Shown here: piece after piece, positions 26,324-35,133 of the stretch | Layout: every line of letters begins with the position of its first letter | Numbering within the stretch: the first letter of the stretch is position 1 | Assembly (NCBI GenBank): GCA_019685655.1 | Contig: JABFQP010000001.1 | Location: 1-64,000, forward strand | Origin: Candidatus Bathyarchaeota archaeon A05DMB-5 | GTDB taxonomy: Archaea; Thermoproteota; Bathyarchaeia; Bathyarchaeales; Bathycorpusculaceae | Length of the DNA: 64,000 nt | Direction of reading: 5' to 3' | Made by a program: the position numbers and the translations under genes | The notes under the pieces: generated by a model | The model's input: the letters and a program-made list of their open reading frames with translations, nothing else | What the model was told of the DNA's origin: nothing | Databases searched by the model: none

Positions 26324-27406
26324 CTATCCCAACCGCCCGATGGCTTCTCCTCTCACTTTTTTCCTAAATTCGCTACTCTCTTTTGCCAGAGTTTCCATAT
26401 TCTCGTTTGTTATTATTTTAACTTTAGGCAACTTGCTGGGATATAACCTAAAAAGATTAGCGAGCAAAGTTTTGTTTACTCCGCTTTTTGCTAACGATTC
26501 ACGAGTCCAATTCTCAACAAGCCGTAGGGTTTGCTCTTTTCCGAAAGCGGCAAAGGCATCTGCAATAACAGCGGTTACTATGCTGTTTTCTGTCAAAACT
26601 GCAATTTCAGCATTCTTCACGGCGTATTGGTTGCCATTGAAAGAAACTGTTAAGCCGCCGTGTTCGCGAACAAGTCTGAAGGCTTCAACGTCTGTTATGC
26701 TGTCGCCAACATACATAACATCCGCCAATGCAACGCATACTTTCTGCGCTACGTCCTTTATCGCTTCAGCCTTCTCGCAGCCGCCAACAGGATTAACCTC
26801 ATCCAAAATCTTTCCAAGCTCCATACTTGCCATTTCAGTCCAGAAAATTTCATCAAGCCTCCGAATCGTTTTCTGGTCTTGTTCTGAAAAATCCTCAATA
26901 GCCCTTGCATTTTTAGGAATAGTCATCAGAGGCATCTTGGCGATTTCCTTTGCAAGTTTTTCCAGTTTTGCTTTTTCCTTTTCTGTTATGCGATATTTGT
27001 CGATGTTTAGTTTTGTGTAGTAAGTGTTCTCGTATGGAAAAGCTATTGCTTTGCATAAGGCTTTTAGGTAATGCTCGTAGCTTGTGCTCACGATAAACGC
27101 GTAAGCCACTTTTCTAACGTGCCGCACCGTGTCCTTCACGTTTGAGATTAAAATTAGATTTTGCGCTGAGAACTCGCGCATTTTATTATCTGTAACATTA
27201 TAAGCTTTAAGGAAAGGAAGGATGAGCTTTAACGTGTCGCCAGCCTTGTAATGTGGTTTCTTGAGAACATCTGCCAAAACATCGTCATATTTGCTGATGA
27301 CCGTGAAGAGTTTGTCGCCGTCTGGAACAAAATGCGCTGTCAGTTCAAAGGCATTATCGTTTTTGGATATGGGTCCTTCACAGTCGGAAACGAAGACGCG
27401 CTTCAC
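26324..27406 (-). CDS. HAD-like phosphatase, EhaR/COG4030-like
   Basis: The 360-residue protein starts with a HAD-type motif I ([12 protein letters not shown], with the expected first Asp) and later has motif IV in [15 protein letters not shown]. The cap between them is large and helical. The pattern resembles archaeal proteins annotated as energy-converting hydrogenase subunit R; I recall this, and no hydrogenase genes are present here. The start is GTG overlapping the purD stop by four bases, so it is in the purine operon. A phosphatase acting on a nucleotide or cofactor is the most cautious reading. Confidence 0.65.
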   Translation of the reverse strand: MKRVFVSDCEGPISKNDNAFELTAHFVPDGDKLFTVISKYDDVLADVLKKPHYKAGDTLKLILPFLKAYNVTDNKMREFSAQNLILISNVKDTVRHVRKVAYAFIVSTSYEHYLKALCKAIAFPYENTYYTKLNIDKYRITEKEKAKLEKLAKEIAKMPLMTIPKNARAIEDFSEQDQKTIRRLDEIFWTEMASMELGKILDEVNPVGGCEKAEAIKDVAQKVCVALADVMYVGDSITDVEAFRLVREHGGLTVSFNGNQYAVKNAEIAVLTENSIVTAVIADAFAAFGKEQTLRLVENWTRESLAKSGVNKTLLANLFRLYPSKLPKVKIITNENMETLAKESSEFRKKVRGEAIGRLG

Positions 27407-28812
27407 TTTTTGCGCCTCAACTTCTCCATGTGTTTTATGCTCTTTTCTATGTGCTGTGGTGAGGCGATGTCTGTTCTGTGCCAGAGCGCTCCGCCTTTCA
27501 CGGCTTTAACGCCTTCCAAAGATAGTTGTCGTGCTTCGCTGATGTCTTCGCCTATGCCTATAACGCCTACGGCTCGGGATTTAAGCGCGAAAGTTTCGCC
27601 GTCACGCAGTTCCATTGCTGCTGGATAAACACGAACCTTGCCATGGTATTTTTTTGTCAGTGCATATGCTTTTGTCAGGTCAATATGCGTGCCAATTTCC
27701 TTTTTGTCCACTAGATGGGGGAACACATCCATGTAGCCGCCGTAGTTTGGCGGAACCTTATAAGTTAAAACCGTCGCTGCTTCTTCCAGCTCCACACGTG
27801 TTAGGCTGCCTTCCAAAATTTTGAAGCAAACATCCACAAAATCATCCTTCAAAATTGGCAGAATATTAATTATTTCTGGGTCGCCGGGTCGACTGTTATT
27901 CTCAAGAATTTTAGGCTCTTTGCCCGTGTGCATGAAAGCCACGTAAAAGGGAACACCTCGCAAGCCAGCATTATCTTTTCTTTTCCATTTTTCGAAGATT
28001 CTGTTAACAATTTCTATTTCTTTGGCTCTATCCGTTTTTGTCATGAAAGGCAAAACATCGCCAACATCTTTGTAGGAGCCCATGCCTCCTGTGTTTGGTC
28101 CTTTGTCGTCGTCAAAGGCGCGTTTGTAGTCTCTTGTTTCTGGCAAGGGCACGAGGTGTTTGCCGTCGCAGAAAGCTTGGAAGCTTGATTCTTCGCCTTC
28201 GATTTTCTCTTCTATTATGACCGCGCCATGTTGGAAATTAGCTAGAAAATGCTCCATAAGTTGCTCTCGGGTTGAGAAGTGGTCGCCCCAAACGCCAACG
28301 CCTTTTCCTGCAGCGGGCTGGTCTGGCTTCACAACAGCCATATTATTCAGTTCATCAAGCCATTTGTAAACTGCTTTTTTCGCTTCTTCCTGGTTTTTGT
28401 AGCTTTTTGGGTGGAAGATTTTGAAGCGAGGATTCGCCGTCGGAACGATTTCTTCGAATAGCATGCGTTGCTGCACTTTGCTTGCTTCTATGGCGCAGTC
28501 TTTTGTTGGGCAAATCATAGGTATGCCAGCGTGCTTTTCCACGAGGTCACGGACTCCTTCGATTATGGGTTTTTCTGGACCAACAATGCCAAAGTCGATT
28601 TTGTCTTTGTGGTTTTCTGCGAATTTGCAGATTTCCTCAACATTCAAGTCGGGTATGACCACGTGTTGTGTGGCGTTTTTTGCGTTGAAGGGGTTTCGTT
28701 GTTTATCTGCAATGTAAAGGTTCACATTGTAGTTTTGGCTTCGCGTGAAAGCGTCAATCATAGCGACTTCTCTTGCGCCATACGATACTACGAGTATGCC
28801 TACTTTTTCCAT
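27403..28812 (-). CDS. purD: Phosphoribosylamine-glycine ligase (GAR synthetase)
   Basis: ATP-grasp enzyme for step 2 of purine synthesis: phosphoribosylamine, glycine and ATP give GAR. The 469-residue sequence has the N-terminal substrate domain (GILVVSYGAREVAMIDAF), the central FGIVGPEKPIIEGV, VKPDQPAAGKGVGVWGD, IEEKIEGEESSFQAFCDG, GPNTGGMG and ENNSRPGDPEIINILP, all GAR synthetase hallmarks. It lies 61 bases after purF, whose product it uses, and overlaps the HAD gene by four bases. Confidence 0.95.
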   Translation of the reverse strand: MEKVGILVVSYGAREVAMIDAFTRSQNYNVNLYIADKQRNPFNAKNATQHVVIPDLNVEEICKFAENHKDKIDFGIVGPEKPIIEGVRDLVEKHAGIPMICPTKDCAIEASKVQQRMLFEEIVPTANPRFKIFHPKSYKNQEEAKKAVYKWLDELNNMAVVKPDQPAAGKGVGVWGDHFSTREQLMEHFLANFQHGAVIIEEKIEGEESSFQAFCDGKHLVPLPETRDYKRAFDDDKGPNTGGMGSYKDVGDVLPFMTKTDRAKEIEIVNRIFEKWKRKDNAGLRGVPFYVAFMHTGKEPKILENNSRPGDPEIINILPILKDDFVDVCFKILEGSLTRVELEEAATVLTYKVPPNYGGYMDVFPHLVDKKEIGTHIDLTKAYALTKKYHGKVRVYPAAMELRDGETFALKSRAVGVIGIGEDISEARQLSLEGVKAVKGGALWHRTDIASPQHIEKSIKHMEKLRRKK

Positions 28813-28873
28813 GCTTCAATCCCGTCGAGACTGTGAAAAGAGTAAACGTAAAGCCTAATTATCTTTTGGCTAA

Positions 28874-30361
28874 TCACATGTTTTGAACTAGCTGTTCTAT
28901 CTCGTAAAGGCGGCCTTTTTCTTCGTAGCCTTCAAGGAAACGTTTCTTCATTTCATCTGCGATTTTCTGTGCAAGCGGTGTTGGATACTTGCCGGTTATG
29001 CATGCCATGCAAAGCTGGTCTCGCGTGAAGCCTGTTGCCTTCACAAAGTTTTCTATTGACTGGTAACGCACCGCGTCTGCACCGATTATTTCAGCTATTT
29101 CTTCTGGCGTGTGTTTTGAGCCGATTAGTTGTCCGTAAGTTGCCATGTCTATTCCGTAGAAGCATGGTCCAATGATGCGTGGGAAAGTCACGAATAAGTA
29201 GACTTTTTTGGCGCCCATTCTGCGAAGCTTTTCTATCACAACTTTTGTTGTGTCGCCGCGGACTACGCTGTCTTCGGTTATTATGACACGTTTGGCTTCA
29301 AATTTTGTGGGTAAAATGTTGATTTTCTTGTCAATTGTTGCGTATCGTTCTTTGTTTAGGAGAATGAAGGCTCTTTCGGTCACGTAGCGATGTCTCCGCG
29401 AAGCCCTTTCCCATCTTAACCCAGACTCTTCATGCGCTCCCAAAGCAGCATCATCGCCTGTTTCTGGCAACGAAATGATTACGTCCGCGTCTTTAACTAT
29501 GTCAGGGTTTTCTCTGACAAGGTTTCTTCCAAACTCTTCGCGAACTTCATAAACGTATTTATCGTCAAACCGTGAGTCGGGACGAGCAAAATATGCAAAT
29601 TCGAAAGCGCAAAAGGCCTTATGGTTGCAATTGACTAGCTTTTCTTTTTGGAAACCGCTTTTTGTCACGGTTATGAGTTCGCCGGGTTCGATTTCGTGGT
29701 CTCGTTGAAAACCGTTTATGTCTAAGCCTACGGTTTCCGAGGAGAACGCAAAAATTGTTTTTTCCATGTTGTATCCAGCGCATAGTGGTCTTATTCCATG
29801 CGGGTCTTTAAAGGCGAAGAATTTGCCGTCTTTTGTTATGCCAGACACGGAGAAAGCGCCTTCAATTTCTTGCATGCATGCTTCAACTGCTGGCGTGAGA
29901 GATTTGCCTTTCATGAGTTCGATGAGGAGTTTGTGGCAGATGAGGTCTGCGTCGCATTCGTAAGAAAAGCCTAGAAACTCTTTAGTTATTTCTTTTTTTA
30001 TTTGGAATGTGTTGACTACGTTGCCGTTGAAGGAGACTGCGAGTTTGTGTCCGTTTTTTGAGGCTGTAACGGGTTGTGTGCCTTTTATGAGGGATTTCTT
30101 GTCGGTTTTTCCAGAAGTAGTGTATCTAACATTTGCGATGCCAACATTGCCTGGCAATCGCCCGAACCATTCTTGGATGGCGCTTGTTTTTATTTTAGGT
30201 ATTAGGTCTAAGCTCCTGTGCACATAGAATTTGCCATCGTGGTATGTGAGAAAACCGTGTGATTGATGCCCACGGTGGTTTTGGGCGCGCATTCCCCAGT
30301 ATATGTAAGGGAATATGGGCTGGTTTGCGTAGTTTATTGCGGCGAAGACTCCGCAGCCTAT
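28874..30361 (-). CDS. purF: Amidophosphoribosyltransferase, probable AUA start
   Basis: Step 1 of purine synthesis: PRPP plus glutamine gives phosphoribosylamine. The glutaminase half needs an N-terminal Cys, seen here as GCGVFAAINY, followed by RAQNHRGHQSHG. The C-terminal PRTase has the PRPP loop VIITEDSVVRGDTTK. The first ATG in frame (30292) would remove the catalytic Cys. No ATG, GTG or TTG exists between the upstream TAA and that Cys. An ATA at 30361-30359 lies seven bases after AGGAGGGG (30369-30376) and gives M-G-Cys, 495 residues. I therefore place the start at that AUA; a base error (ATG to ATA) is the alternative. purD follows. Confidence 0.9.
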   Translation of the reverse strand: MGCGVFAAINYANQPIFPYIYWGMRAQNHRGHQSHGFLTYHDGKFYVHRSLDLIPKIKTSAIQEWFGRLPGNVGIANVRYTTSGKTDKKSLIKGTQPVTASKNGHKLAVSFNGNVVNTFQIKKEITKEFLGFSYECDADLICHKLLIELMKGKSLTPAVEACMQEIEGAFSVSGITKDGKFFAFKDPHGIRPLCAGYNMEKTIFAFSSETVGLDINGFQRDHEIEPGELITVTKSGFQKEKLVNCNHKAFCAFEFAYFARPDSRFDDKYVYEVREEFGRNLVRENPDIVKDADVIISLPETGDDAALGAHEESGLRWERASRRHRYVTERAFILLNKERYATIDKKINILPTKFEAKRVIITEDSVVRGDTTKVVIEKLRRMGAKKVYLFVTFPRIIGPCFYGIDMATYGQLIGSKHTPEEIAEIIGADAVRYQSIENFVKATGFTRDQLCMACITGKYPTPLAQKIADEMKKRFLEGYEEKGRLYEIEQLVQNM

Positions 30362-30467
30362 TTGGGTTCCCCTCCTGTCTGATGGGCAATAGAAATGAGT
30401 AGTTATTTATCAGCTTTTAGAAACATTTTTAAGTAAAAAGTCCATGAACTGTAAGCTATGCCTAATT

Positions 30468-31202
30468 TTATGGTTTTATGTCTAAAACTTCCTTTCGTTC
30501 TTTGCCTTTCAAGTCTCGAATTGCATAAAGTGTGATTACTGCGGAAACGCCTTTTTGTCTTAGTGACTTTACATAGTTGAGAACTTTTTCTTTGTCGCCT
30601 CGCATGCAATCTTTCAGCGCCCAGCCAACGCCTTTTCGTACCATATCCTCTCCATCCCAAATTAAATTGTCACATAACGCTAACGCTTTATCTGTAAATT
30701 TTCCGCTCATCCCCACTTTTCGTGTGAACACAACAACGCTTGCTCTCCGTTTCCATAAATTGTCTGATTTGTTCCATTTTTCTAAAAGGTTAAGGGTTTC
30801 CTTTGGATATGCCATCAACAAAGGCTGCATAACATAAAGGCTGAATCCATCCGTGGTTCCCCAATTGTTGAGGCAGCCAGCAATTTCATTCAAAAAACCG
30901 AAGTCTGAGGACTTCATTTCTTTTACTCCTTGTGCCAAAATTACAATTCCGAAGGTTGATTGTTCGGAATACTCAGATTCGAAGAACATTCTTGAGAGGT
31001 CAAGTTTTTCTTGTAAACTTAATTGTTTGAAGGTATTGCGGTGTTTTTTGATAAGTTCCTCGAGCTCTGCGGTTTTGATTCCGTAAGACTTGTGCCTCGC
31101 TGTTTTGTGATAATATTTGTCCAGTTTAGCTCTTTCAGCATCAGCCATTTTCTCCAGTTCACTGACAATTTCCAAATACAAATCCTTTATTTTCACACGC
31201 AA
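30468..31202 (-). CDS. AlkD-like DNA alkylation repair protein
   Basis: The 244-residue, all-helical protein has HEAT-like repeats of the AlkD DNA glycosylase family, which removes bulky or cationic alkylpurines. Conserved features are NNWGTTDGF, with Trp114 and Asp118 at the place of the AlkD active-site pair, LWKRRASVVVF, and VRKGVGWALKD. It is divergent from an MFS exporter, with a perfect inverted repeat between. A shared response to toxic compounds is plausible. Confidence 0.85.
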   Translation of the reverse strand: MRVKIKDLYLEIVSELEKMADAERAKLDKYYHKTARHKSYGIKTAELEELIKKHRNTFKQLSLQEKLDLSRMFFESEYSEQSTFGIVILAQGVKEMKSSDFGFLNEIAGCLNNWGTTDGFSLYVMQPLLMAYPKETLNLLEKWNKSDNLWKRRASVVVFTRKVGMSGKFTDKALALCDNLIWDGEDMVRKGVGWALKDCMRGDKEKVLNYVKSLRQKGVSAVITLYAIRDLKGKERKEVLDIKP

Positions 31203-31256
31203 ACCCTTGTAAACTCTTTATGAACGAAGCAACCGTTCTTATCGTTTTCGACAGCC

Positions 31257-31284
31257 AAAAGTGACCGAGTAATTGGTCACTTTT
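31257..31284. promoter_or_regulatory. Perfect 10-bp inverted repeat, likely operator
   Basis: AAAAGTGACC (31257-31266) and GGTCACTTTT (31275-31284) are exact reverse complements around an 8-base spacer. The site lies between the divergent AlkD-like gene and MFS exporter gene, about 55 bases from each start. It has the size and symmetry of a dimeric regulator's operator. As RNA on the plus strand it would also make a hairpin followed by T5, so a terminator is the alternative. Confidence 0.6.
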
Positions 31285-31342
31285 TCCACAATGAATAATT
31301 GGGTTATCCATATGTTTAGTTTCTTTCAAGGAAGTGGAAAAT

Positions 31343-32599
31343 ATGCAAGCGCCACCTATGGAAACGAAACCGGACTATGCCACGTTTAGGCATTACTTGT
31401 TTTTCTGGTCTGGACAGCTTGTTTCTTTGCTCGGTTCGTCTATTGCACAGTTTATCATAATATGGTGGATAACTGTCACAACGCAAAGCGCGTTATATTT
31501 GTCGCTTGCGTATTTTCTAGGTTTGGCTCCAATGGTGATTCTTGCTCCGTTTACCGGCGTTTTCGCTGACCGCTGGAACCGCAAAATGCTAATTGCAACT
31601 GTGGATTTGCTACAGGCAGTGGCTACCATAATTCTTATAGTGTTTTTCTGGTTTGGAAACATCTCAGTTTGGATAGTGTTGCTTCTGCTTTCTTTTCGAG
31701 GCGTTTTCCAAGCTTTTCACTCGCCAACTGTCTCTGCAATCACTCCTTCGATGGTTCCTCAAGACAAGTTAAGCCGAATGAACGGATTGAACTATCTTTT
31801 TTCTGGAGCGGTATATCTGGTTGGTCCCATTTTGGCGGCGGTTTTACTTCAAACGTGGCAAATTTATCAGATTCTATGGGTGGATGTCGCAACCTTCTTA
31901 GTGGCAATAGTCCCTCTATTGATGATAAGGATACCTTCTGTCAAAAAGAAAAGCGAGAACCGCTCGTTCAAAGCAGACCTCGTGGAAGGATTCAGTTTCA
32001 TCAAACATGCAAGAGGCTTCATGCCTCTCATCGTATTAGCGACCGCCCTAAACTTTCTCTTCACGCCTTTCTCCACTTTGCTTTCTTACTTTGTGGTTTT
32101 TGACCATTTTGGAGGAGCTACAGAGTTGGCTCTTGTCACCGCTTCATTGCAAGCGGGAATTCTTGCTGGCGGCTTGTTCATGTCGGTTAAGAAGGAAATT
32201 AAAAACAAAATGGCAGTGTGCATGGCTTCGATTTTTATTGCTTTTGTTGGATATACACTTGCAGCGTTGACTCCTACTGGCATGTTTTGGTTCATGGCTC
32301 TAAGCGTGCTAATCCTAACTTTGTGCCTTCCAGTGGCTAACGTTCTAATACAAACAATAACGCAGACGCTTGTTCCTTTAAACATGCAAGGCAGAGTAAA
32401 CGCGGTTACGATGGCGTTAGCCACTGCTGCCCAACCGGCTGGAATGATTATTTCTGGAGCCATTGTGCAGTTTGTTAGAGCATCTTACCTGTTTATTGGA
32501 TGTAGCCTTTTAGGAATGTTGATACTAATATTTTCTTGGTTCTTCACCGATGTTAAACACATAGAAGAAACAAAATCTATAGAATTAGGAACATCATAG
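31343..32599 (+). CDS. MFS transporter, exporter type
   Basis: Twelve-helix major facilitator of the MFS_3 (enterobactin/macrolide exporter) kind, about 418 residues. The N-terminal half holds the signature FWSGQLVSLLGSSIAQF and the loop 2-3 motif GVFADRWNRKMLI. Motif NVLIQTITQTLVPLNMQGRVNAV in the second half is typical. The frame opens at GTG 31334, but an AAGGA at 31328-31332 fits ATG 31343 better. Proton-driven efflux of a drug or metabolite is likely; the substrate is unknown. Confidence 0.88.
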   Translation: MQAPPMETKPDYATFRHYLFFWSGQLVSLLGSSIAQFIIIWWITVTTQSALYLSLAYFLGLAPMVILAPFTGVFADRWNRKMLIATVDLLQAVATIILIVFFWFGNISVWIVLLLLSFRGVFQAFHSPTVSAITPSMVPQDKLSRMNGLNYLFSGAVYLVGPILAAVLLQTWQIYQILWVDVATFLVAIVPLLMIRIPSVKKKSENRSFKADLVEGFSFIKHARGFMPLIVLATALNFLFTPFSTLLSYFVVFDHFGGATELALVTASLQAGILAGGLFMSVKKEIKNKMAVCMASIFIAFVGYTLAALTPTGMFWFMALSVLILTLCLPVANVLIQTITQTLVPLNMQGRVNAVTMALATAAQPAGMIISGAIVQFVRASYLFIGCSLLGMLILIFSWFFTDVKHIEETKSIELGTS

Positions 32600-32620
32600 C
32601 AATGCGTTTTTCAAGTTTGG

Positions 32621-33061
32621 CTATTCTACTGTGCTCGATGTTATGCTTAATTCTGCACCAGAAATCACGTGTATCCACCAGTTCAGCGCAGTATATGAAT
32701 CATTATAGTATACTACAAGTCGCGCCACAGAATCTACTGGAGCATCACATGGAACATTTCCATTCCACGATAAAGTCCTGGTTTTGGAAGGCTTAAGCGT
32801 TAATGTTTGCCGTGTCCCGCTCCAAGTCCAAGCGTTCCCTTCAAAAGCTATGTTGATAAGCCATGTGCCTTCCACCTTGCCAGTGTTTTTGAATGTAATC
32901 CTAACCGTGAAAGCCTCGCATGGCGCTTTATCAACCACGCCGCCTTCGCTTCCACATGCCAAGCAAGCCAACGATTGACTGGACGAATTAAAAAGCGAAC
33001 CAAGCAAAACAATAATCAGCGTAACTGATGAGAAAGAACATAACATCAACTTCTTATTCAT
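32621..33061 (-). CDS. Small exported protein with Ig-like fold
   Basis: The 146-residue product from ATG 33061 has a signal peptide (about residues 1-31) and a beta-rich domain of about 100 residues resembling CARDB-type folds (VRITFKNTGKVEGTWLINIAF, TLTLKPSKTRTLSWNG). Three Cys lie near the mature N-terminus (CLACGSEGG, APCEAF). GGAGG at 33072-33076 fits this ATG rather than the upstream frame opening at 33097. It is convergent with the MFS gene. Function is unknown. Confidence 0.7.
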   Translation of the reverse strand: MNKKLMLCSFSSVTLIIVLLGSLFNSSSQSLACLACGSEGGVVDKAPCEAFTVRITFKNTGKVEGTWLINIAFEGNAWTWSGTRQTLTLKPSKTRTLSWNGNVPCDAPVDSVARLVVYYNDSYTALNWWIHVISGAELSITSSTVE

Positions 33062-33214
33062 TAGCTTTCTTCCTCCAAAAAATACAAAAAGGAACAAGTC
33101 CTCTTTATGCGTTCTGCAGTATACTTCTATAACATAATAATAGAACTTTCTATTAGAACCAAACGCCCAAGGTATAAATAAGGGGGGTATAGAAACCCGA
33201 GAGCAACAAGTTTT

Positions 33215-33748
33215 TCAACCTATCGTCTTAAGCAAATCAGAACGCGTCACAATACCAACAATCTCTTTTCCCCTCGCCACTAAAACGCCTTGATGCTTCT
33301 CCAAAATCCGCCGAACAACATCAATACTCGCTTCTTCCTGAACCGTTGGCAAAGGACCAACCATAACATTCTTAACCTTCTCCTCCGCCAAATTCGAACG
33401 CAAATTCCGAATAATAACTTCTTCAGTCACTGTCCCAATAACTCTGCTTCCACTCATCACAGGCATCTGCGAAATAGCATGACGCATCATAACGTCACTC
33501 ACCCGCAAAATAGTATCATTCGGCTTCGCAAAAAGCACACCCTTAGTCATTATATCCCTACACTTACTCTGCTTAGTCACAGTCAAAACCTGCAAAATCC
33601 TGTTAATCGTCGAAAGCCTAGGATCAACCTTCCCCTGCTCAATCTTAGCAATATGCGCCTGCGAAACACCAACAAGCTCCGCCAATTTCTTCTGCGTTAA
33701 ACCAGCATCTACCCTTAATTTTTTAAGCGTTGTTCCCGTTATAGCCAA
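33215..33748 (-). CDS. XRE-type regulator with two CBS domains
   Basis: Residues about 6-58 are an XRE/Cro helix-turn-helix (LRVDAGLTQKKLAELVGVSQAHIAKIEQG). Two CBS domains follow (about 63-118 and 122-177). CBS pairs bind adenosyl ligands such as AMP, ATP or S-adenosylmethionine, so this is a ligand-sensing repressor or activator. It starts with TTG behind GGTGGTT. It is divergent from metK across a 98-base gap, so control of metK by an adenosyl ligand is an attractive inference. Confidence 0.9.
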   Translation of the reverse strand: MAITGTTLKKLRVDAGLTQKKLAELVGVSQAHIAKIEQGKVDPRLSTINRILQVLTVTKQSKCRDIMTKGVLFAKPNDTILRVSDVMMRHAISQMPVMSGSRVIGTVTEEVIIRNLRSNLAEEKVKNVMVGPLPTVQEEASIDVVRRILEKHQGVLVARGKEIVGIVTRSDLLKTIG

Positions 33749-33789
33749 AAATAACCACCAGTTATTTTCCTTTATAAATTAATACAGTA

Positions 33790-33802
33790 AAATATATATT
33801 TA
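33790..33802 (+). promoter_or_regulatory. TATA box of metK
   Basis: AATATATATTTAA lies 45-57 bases before the metK ATG. On the other strand, the sequence near 33768-33778 (TTATAAAGG) may serve the divergent regulator. Confidence 0.5.
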
Positions 33803-33846
33803 ATGGTTTGCATACACCTTAGACTTCTCAATGGAGAAAGGACACA

Positions 33847-35055
33847 ATGCGAAACATAATCGTCGAAGACCTAAAACAAACACCCCTCGAAAAACAACGC
33901 ATTGAAATAGTCGAAAGAAAAGGCTTAGGACACCCAGATTACATGTGCGACGCAGTAATGGACAGCATCTCAATACGCCTAAGTAAAGAATACCTAGAAA
34001 AAGCCGGAACAATACTGCATCACAACGTCGACAAATCACTCCTAGTAGCTGGAGAATCCGAACCAAAATTTGGAGGGGGCACAATAAAACAACCAATGCT
34101 CTTCGTATTCGGCGACAGAGCAACATCAGAAATTGGAGAAATCAAAATAGACATCAACCAAATAGCCATACAAACAGCAAAAGAATGGTTCAAAAACAAC
34201 ATGCGCTTCATAGACCCAGAAAAACACGTAAAATACCAAGTAGAACTAAAACCAGGCTCAATAGGCTTAATAGACATCTTCCAACGCAAAGGCAAAGTCC
34301 TAGGTGCAAACGACACATCCGCAGCAGTAGGCTACGCACCAATGACAAAAACAGAAAAAATAGTTAAAAAAACCGAACAATTCTTAAACTCAAAAGAGTT
34401 TAAACAACGTTTTCCAGAATCCGGCGAAGACATAAAAGTAATGGGCTTCAGAAACAACAACCACCTAAAACTAACAGTCGCCATGGCATTTGTCGACCGA
34501 TTCATAAACAGCGAAGAAGACTACTTTGAAAAGAAAACAAAAATTCTCGAAGAAACCCGCAAGTTTGTAACAGCAAACACAGACTTTGACGACATCACCA
34601 TCGAACTAAACACCCTAGACGTGCAAGGAAGAGGATTAAGCGGCTTATACCTAACAGTCCTAGGCACAAGCGCAGACAGCGGAGACTCCGGACAAGTTGG
34701 CAGAGGAAACCGCGTAAACGGCTTAATATCCCTAAACAGACCCTTCTGCTCCGAAGCAGCAGCAGGCAAAAACCCAGTAAGCCACGTAGGAAAAATCTAC
34801 AACGTTCTCACATACAAAATCGCACAACACGTTTACGAAGAAGTGCCAGAAGTTGAAGAAGTCTACATTTGGCTTCTAAGCAAAATTGGAAGCCCCATAG
34901 ACCAGCCAGCAGTAGCAGCAGCCCAAGTCATAATGAAAGGCAACAACAACCTGGACAAAGTCAGGTATGAAATAAACGATGTACTTGACTGCGAACTGGA
35001 AAACATAGACAAATTCTGCTATGAACTAGCTCAAGGAAAAATCCAAACCTACTAA
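33847..35055 (+). CDS. metK: S-adenosylmethionine synthetase, archaeal type
   Basis: Makes S-adenosylmethionine from methionine and ATP. The 402-residue sequence is the divergent archaeal family, unlike the bacterial and eukaryotic MetK. It has VERKGLGHPDYMCDAVMD, HHNVDKSLLVAGES, KPGSIGLIDIF, GANDTSAAVGYAP and GTSADSGDSGQVGRGNRVNGLI. AAGG lies five bases before the ATG. Codon third positions are strongly A and C rich compared with the purine genes. An XRE-CBS regulator is divergent from it. Confidence 0.96.
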   Translation: MRNIIVEDLKQTPLEKQRIEIVERKGLGHPDYMCDAVMDSISIRLSKEYLEKAGTILHHNVDKSLLVAGESEPKFGGGTIKQPMLFVFGDRATSEIGEIKIDINQIAIQTAKEWFKNNMRFIDPEKHVKYQVELKPGSIGLIDIFQRKGKVLGANDTSAAVGYAPMTKTEKIVKKTEQFLNSKEFKQRFPESGEDIKVMGFRNNNHLKLTVAMAFVDRFINSEEDYFEKKTKILEETRKFVTANTDFDDITIELNTLDVQGRGLSGLYLTVLGTSADSGDSGQVGRGNRVNGLISLNRPFCSEAAAGKNPVSHVGKIYNVLTYKIAQHVYEEVPEVEEVYIWLLSKIGSPIDQPAVAAAQVIMKGNNNLDKVRYEINDVLDCELENIDKFCYELAQGKIQTY

Positions 35056-35133
35056 CCTAATTCCACATGCTAAAGCGTTTACTTGCTTAAACATAAATTT
35101 CTTGTTACTGTAACCTTTGTTTAGGTGTGAAAA

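Noticed and set aside
26340-27020. 226-codon plus-strand frame over the HAD gene
   Set aside because: It lies wholly antisense to a gene with recognisable motifs, and its text is low-complexity Ser/Ala/Phe typical of antisense frames.
30292-30294. ATG as the purF start
   Set aside because: It would remove the N-terminal catalytic Cys and about 20 conserved residues of the glutaminase domain.
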